Below, one piece after another: positions 60,581 through 64,000 of a stretch of 64,000 bases of DNA. This DNA is from an uncultured Lachnospiraceae bacterium. GTDB taxonomy: Bacteria; Bacillota; Clostridia; Lachnospirales; Lachnospiraceae. The notes beneath the pieces are model-generated. The model was not told the origin of the DNA. It was given only the letters and a program-made list of their open reading frames with translations, and did no database searches. Numbering within the stretch: the stretch's first letter is position 1; each line of letters starts with the position of its first letter. A program made the translations under genes and the position numbers. Location of the stretch: NCBI GenBank assembly GCA_910579735.1, contig CAJTUZ010000016.1, positions 1 to 64,000 on the forward strand. The letters are read 5' to 3'.

Positions 60581-60590
60581 AACGTTAAAC
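60581..60590 (-). promoter_or_regulatory. second, upstream AACGTTAAAC operator copy
   Basis: The identical ten bases 133 bp upstream of the promoter copy, in an AT-rich 306-bp gap (60419-60724). Two copies at this distance would allow a repressor loop. Confidence 0.6.
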
Positions 60591-60643
60591 ATTTCTAAAT
60601 TATGGCAATTTGCGCAATGTCGGATGCTTATTTCCTAAAAGAT

Positions 60644-60701
60644 AAAAAAGGAGATTGTGCCGATAAAAACAAAAACGTTTTATCTGTTCACAATCTCCTT
60701 T
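60644..60701 (-). terminator. intrinsic terminator of the tandem esterase gene
   Basis: AAAGGAGATTGTG (60647-60659) pairs perfectly with CACAATCTCCTTT (60689-60701), with an inner GATAAAA/TTTTATC. Minus strand T-run follows. So the esterases form a separate transcript from GH51. Confidence 0.85.
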
Positions 60702-60724
60702 GTCCTATTCCGCAGTACTTCCGT

Positions 60725-63049
60725 TTACCGGAAAACTTTTCTCAAAAAGGCATTTGCGCAGTGTCTCCAGAAAGTCCAGTCATGATGGCCGTATCCTTCA
60801 AAAAACTCGACCGGCACGCCTGCCTCCGACACTTTCTTTACATTTTCCACCGTGCCCGGATAATGATCTTCCTCTGTACCGCAAGCCACAAACAGCATCC
60901 GGAATCTTTCCCCGAAGGCTTTGGGATCAAGCATGATATCGCTGTAGTCCACTTCTTCGTCCTTTATTACGAGACCGCTGGAAAACAACCCGGCCCATGC
61001 AAACAATTCCGGATTCTCAAACACGGTGCGCTGCGTCTGCATGCCGCCCATCGATAATCCTGCCATAGCACGGTGATCCCTGTCGGCAATGGTACGGAAC
61101 GTCCTGTCGATATAAGGAACACAGCTTCCCGGCAGTTCCTGCGGGAATGCGCTGAGTGCATAATGATACTGCCCATTTTCCGGGAATGCGTAACCGGTAG
61201 TCATTACAATGATCATTTCCTGCATTGAGCCTTCCGCAATCAGATTATCCGCAATATTGGCAAGTTTGCCCTGCCAGAGCCAGCCTACTTCATTCTCTCC
61301 GCCGCCGTGCTGCAGATAGAGTACCGGATATCTTTGATCGGTATTTTTCTCATAAGAAGCCGGCGTATATACATAGCACAATTTTGTGCGGCCCGTAATC
61401 CCGGACGGGTAATACTGATAGTGCACGGTCCCATGAGGCACCTGGCGGACCCGGTATGCCTCAAAATCTTCTTCGGGCATTTCCAGATAATTGACTGCCT
61501 TAAAGCCACCGTATCCTACCGGTGCATTGTTGTCAACCACCTCCGTGCCGTTCACAAAACAGCCGTAATAATGGAATCCTTTCTCAATACCGGATACGTC
61601 GACGCTCCACCAGCCTTCTTCATCCGTCTGATGCAGGGCATAACGTCCCATTCCCCAGATATCAATTTCCACACGCTTTGCGCCTTCTGCGCGTACCCAG
61701 AATCTGGCGCTTCCGGCGGAAGCATCCAGGATCTCCGTGCCGGGATGTTCTTCCCGGTATCTTCCGTTAGGCCGGCCTTTTTCATCCACCGCATAGATCA
61801 GTCCTTTGTGAATCGGATCCGCCATCAGCATGTGTTCCGCATAAGTCTGTTTATCCAGCTGCGCCTTATCGGCTTCCGGCTCTTCATAGATCCGTACCGC
61901 TTCTTTTTCCTCCGGACTGCCTGCCGCTTTAAAAAGCAGCATGGCAAAATCCCGCAGGCTTTCCCGCCATACATGCCACTCATGATGTCCTTCGTAGCAG
62001 CGCTGTCCGCCTGCCACGCCGAGCGCCGCAAAGCGGTCCGTATAAATCTTCTGTGCCTCGTCAAGTCCCTTTTCACCCTGTCCTGCCGTCATAAGCACAG
62101 TCTGCATAGGATACTTTTCATGTGAGGCAAGGATTTTCTCCGTCTCATCATCTCTTACACCTGAGAATACCCCGAGATGGGCAAATAATTCCTGAAACCG
62201 GGACACGATCTGCGTTGCCTGCGCCGATCCCAGCGACAATCCCGCCATAGCACGGTTTCCTCTGTCACGACGGACCGGGAAACGGCTCTCCACATAAGGA
62301 ATAATATTTTCTACCAGTTCCTTTCCGAAATCACCCGGAAAGAACACCGGATCTTCCCCTTCCACAAAGGCATAGCCGCAGCACATCACCACGATCATTT
62401 CCTCTGCTTTTCCTTCGGCCAGAAGATTATCCATAATAAAGTTGAGCTTTCCGTTCCAGAGCCATCCGCTCTCGCTTTCGCCCACGCCATGCAGAATGTA
62501 AAGCACAGGATATTTTCTGTCTTTTTCCTTCCCGAAACTGGGCGGCAGATATACATAGCACTTTTTCCTGTGACCGCTCTGGCCGGACCGGTAACTGTGA
62601 ATCTGCACGTCTCCGTGCGGCACATCCTTGAGAAACCAGAAATCACTTCCCTCCTTCGGCAGCTCAAAAAAGTTGTTTACGCCGAAGCAGCCGTAAGCAA
62701 AGGGAGCGTAAGGATTCGTTACCTGCACGCCGTCCACAAACCATCTGTGATAGTGAAAGCCCGGAAGGATCCCGGAAACAGTCTTCTTAAAATATCCCTT
62801 CTCATCTTTGGCTAAAGCCATCTTTTCCGAACCCAGGCTTCCGCCATAACCGGATACTTCCACGGTCTCCGCCTCAGGTGCGTACATGGTGAACGTAACG
62901 CTCTTATCCTCTTCTACGCTCACGCCGCAGGGTTCCTCCACATAGCGGATCGATACCTTTCCCTCCTGTCTGTTGAATTCCGCCTTCTTACGAATGGGAT
63001 CAAAAAAAAGCGGATACATTGTTACTGCCTGATTGTGTTTTTTTGCCAT
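60725..63049 (-). CDS. tandem CE1/esterase-D-like protein, two catalytic modules
   Basis: 774 aa, no signal peptide. Two homologous halves (about 30-375 and 415-774), each an immunoglobulin-like E-set/CBM48-type domain (VTFTMYAPEAETVEVSGYGG; ARFWVRAEGAKRVEIDIWG) followed by an esterase-D fold. Nucleophiles are Ser272 (AMAGLSLGS) and Ser666 (AMAGLSMGG); histidines lie in EGHHEWHVW and GYGHHDWTFW. Both active sites appear complete. CE1 relatives remove feruloyl or acetyl groups from xylan fragments. AGGAGGAAAGT gives the start. It follows the SGNH gene by 104 bp. Confidence 0.88.
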   Translation of the reverse strand: MAKKHNQAVTMYPLFFDPIRKKAEFNRQEGKVSIRYVEEPCGVSVEEDKSVTFTMYAPEAETVEVSGYGGSLGSEKMALAKDEKGYFKKTVSGILPGFHYHRWFVDGVQVTNPYAPFAYGCFGVNNFFELPKEGSDFWFLKDVPHGDVQIHSYRSGQSGHRKKCYVYLPPSFGKEKDRKYPVLYILHGVGESESGWLWNGKLNFIMDNLLAEGKAEEMIVVMCCGYAFVEGEDPVFFPGDFGKELVENIIPYVESRFPVRRDRGNRAMAGLSLGSAQATQIVSRFQELFAHLGVFSGVRDDETEKILASHEKYPMQTVLMTAGQGEKGLDEAQKIYTDRFAALGVAGGQRCYEGHHEWHVWRESLRDFAMLLFKAAGSPEEKEAVRIYEEPEADKAQLDKQTYAEHMLMADPIHKGLIYAVDEKGRPNGRYREEHPGTEILDASAGSARFWVRAEGAKRVEIDIWGMGRYALHQTDEEGWWSVDVSGIEKGFHYYGCFVNGTEVVDNNAPVGYGGFKAVNYLEMPEEDFEAYRVRQVPHGTVHYQYYPSGITGRTKLCYVYTPASYEKNTDQRYPVLYLQHGGGENEVGWLWQGKLANIADNLIAEGSMQEMIIVMTTGYAFPENGQYHYALSAFPQELPGSCVPYIDRTFRTIADRDHRAMAGLSMGGMQTQRTVFENPELFAWAGLFSSGLVIKDEEVDYSDIMLDPKAFGERFRMLFVACGTEEDHYPGTVENVKKVSEAGVPVEFFEGYGHHDWTFWRHCANAFLRKVFR

Positions 63050-63153
63050 ACTTTCCTCCTGACTGCCGGTTAGGATGCCGGCCGTATTATCATAATTTTT
63101 CCCGATGACAGGTGAATCGATAAACTTCGTCGATTTTTGCCAAAAACTTCTCT

Positions 63154-64000
63154 CTATAGTGCAAGCGATGCGGCAATCGTCTGCGCATATAATCTCGCCA
63201 GGAAATCATTGGGATGATTCAGCCAATTTCCCGTAAGATCAATATACCGTTTCCGTTTGTTTATTTCGCGATGCACTTCCTGTACGTCTGCCAGTCCGAT
63301 TCCCTCACCGCAAAGGCTCCGGAGCGCTTCCGCATATTCTTCCTGATGCGCCGCAAAATACATGGGCGGCGTCCCGCACAGAGGATTCGGCAGCGTAGTG
63401 GAAACGAGTAAAACTTCCGTCTGCGGACTGTCCTTTCTGACCGCATCGATCAGTCTCTGCGTCTTTTCCCGGTACTCCTCCATGCCGCATCGGTCATTCA
63501 TGCCAAAACCTAAAATGACCAGATCCGGCTGATACCTTCCCGCTCTGTTATATGCATTTTTGACTGCCCATTCCGTATCCATGCCGCTTAATGACGTATT
63601 ATGGAAGCTGACCAGATTGTTCCACTTCTCCTTTATCCGGTGAAGCAGAAGTTTGGCCCAGACAGGCTGTCCCGGCTGCTGTCCGTATTTCCCGCTGCAG
63701 TCAAAACCGCAGCAGATACTGTCACCGAACAGAACGATCTTTATAGGTTCTCCCTTTTTAAGCTTCTCCTGCAGACGCGGCAGTTTGTCCACGCAGCTCT
63801 TCTGCACTGCACCAAATTGCTTTTCACTCGTAGTATAAGTCACGGCAGTCTGCCATTTTGTTACAAGTTCCGGATGTCCGATAGGTTCCAGACTGATAAA
63901 CTTTCCGTTGTCAGCCGCAACCGGACCAAAATCCAGTCCGAAACCGCTCTTTTCAAGGGCCTGCTTCGCCTCGTCCTCGGTATCATAGAAAAAAGTCCCC
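63154..64000 (-). CDS. SGNH-hydrolase carbohydrate esterase, 5' part cut by window edge
   Basis: The frame is open from the stop at 63154 to the window edge (282 codons), and the codons beyond a GTG at 63843 read as sensible protein (TFFYDTEDEAKQALEKSG), so the gene starts to the right of the window. The visible part has the SGNH blocks: IVLFGDSICCG (Ser), the Gly in HNTSLSGMD, GFGMNDRCG (Asn) and the final NWLNHPNDF (His). It probably deacetylates imported xylan oligosaccharides (CE2/CE3-like); exact family is uncertain without the N-terminus. Confidence 0.85.
   Translation of the reverse strand, partial: GTFFYDTEDEAKQALEKSGFGLDFGPVAADNGKFISLEPIGHPELVTKWQTAVTYTTSEKQFGAVQKSCVDKLPRLQEKLKKGEPIKIVLFGDSICCGFDCSGKYGQQPGQPVWAKLLLHRIKEKWNNLVSFHNTSLSGMDTEWAVKNAYNRAGRYQPDLVILGFGMNDRCGMEEYREKTQRLIDAVRKDSPQTEVLLVSTTLPNPLCGTPPMYFAAHQEEYAEALRSLCGEGIGLADVQEVHREINKRKRYIDLTGNWLNHPNDFLARLYAQTIAASLAL

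Noticed and set aside
63154..63843. A complete SGNH hydrolase starting at the GTG at 63843
   Set aside because: The frame remains open and protein-like to the window edge, and the GTG has no ribosome site; the gene is cut by the window.
1..64000. CRISPR arrays, transposases, phage genes or rRNA
   Set aside because: I saw no regular spaced direct repeats, no transposase or integrase motifs and no rRNA sequence; the palindromic element at 30 kb is the only mobile-like feature.

Overview
The window looks like chromosomal DNA of an anaerobic, low-to-mid GC Firmicute, most likely a gut member of the Lachnospiraceae (Clostridia). Reasons: strong AGGAGG ribosome binding sites with several TTG starts, a tRNA without an encoded CCA end, a T-box leader, two ECF sigma/anti-sigma cassettes, a CarD regulator, a DUF6240-type flagellar-region protein, LplB/LplC/LipO-style sugar ABC genes without their own ATPase, and intracellular glycosidases. 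This assignment is inference. I see no transposase, phage gene, CRISPR array, rRNA or replication origin.

Layout. 1-10 kb: a left-truncated DUF6240 protein, a fusion of a CD3324-like HTH with an aminoglycoside-phosphotransferase-like kinase, glycogen branching enzyme (glgB) behind a TPR protein with a seemingly dead AAA+ domain, rsmA with a TatD nuclease, and tRNA-Lys(CTT). 10-18.6 kb: an MBL-fold hydrolase, a metal-exporter/Fur operon with its promoter and likely operator, a heterodimeric ABC exporter, ComFB, and an ECF sigma with its membrane partner. 18.6-30 kb: a chemoreceptor with an FMN-binding lipoprotein, CarD, an MsbA-like ABC exporter, adenosylhomocysteinase and SAH/MTA deaminase flanking a second ECF cassette, and a 2-hydroxyacid dehydrogenase. 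30-38 kb: a 232-bp palindromic element, then small regulator/effector units (HTH-methyltransferase fusion, aldo/keto reductase, GNAT, TetR-MFS, a second CD3324-like protein, an HTH protein with glycine decapeptide repeats).

38.7-64 kb is dominated by plant-glycan utilisation. A short operon on + (GH43-GH31) and a long cluster on - (SGNH esterase, tandem CE1-like esterase; then GH51, two permeases, solute-binding lipoprotein, GH120-like beta-helix enzyme, MATE transporter, GH95) probably import and dismantle decorated, esterified arabinoxylan-type oligosaccharides in the cytoplasm. The two operons share the 10-bp motif AACGTTAAAC, placed exactly in or next to their sigma-A promoters, which points to one shared repressor that is not encoded here. 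Inserted between the two are an exported hydrolase, a MarR-PNPOx pair, an unknown exported protein, and a TrpB2-type tryptophan synthase beta chain behind a tryptophan T-box and a previously easily overlooked 38-codon ORF.

The observations I consider most worth following are: the palindromic element at 30042-30273, whose stem covaries with a shorter relative at 21.5 kb; the AACGTTAAAC regulon; the GH120-like enzyme with both catalytic acids in place; the 38-codon ORF coupled to trpB2; the SAH deaminase/hydrolase pairing; and the degenerate AAA+ protein.
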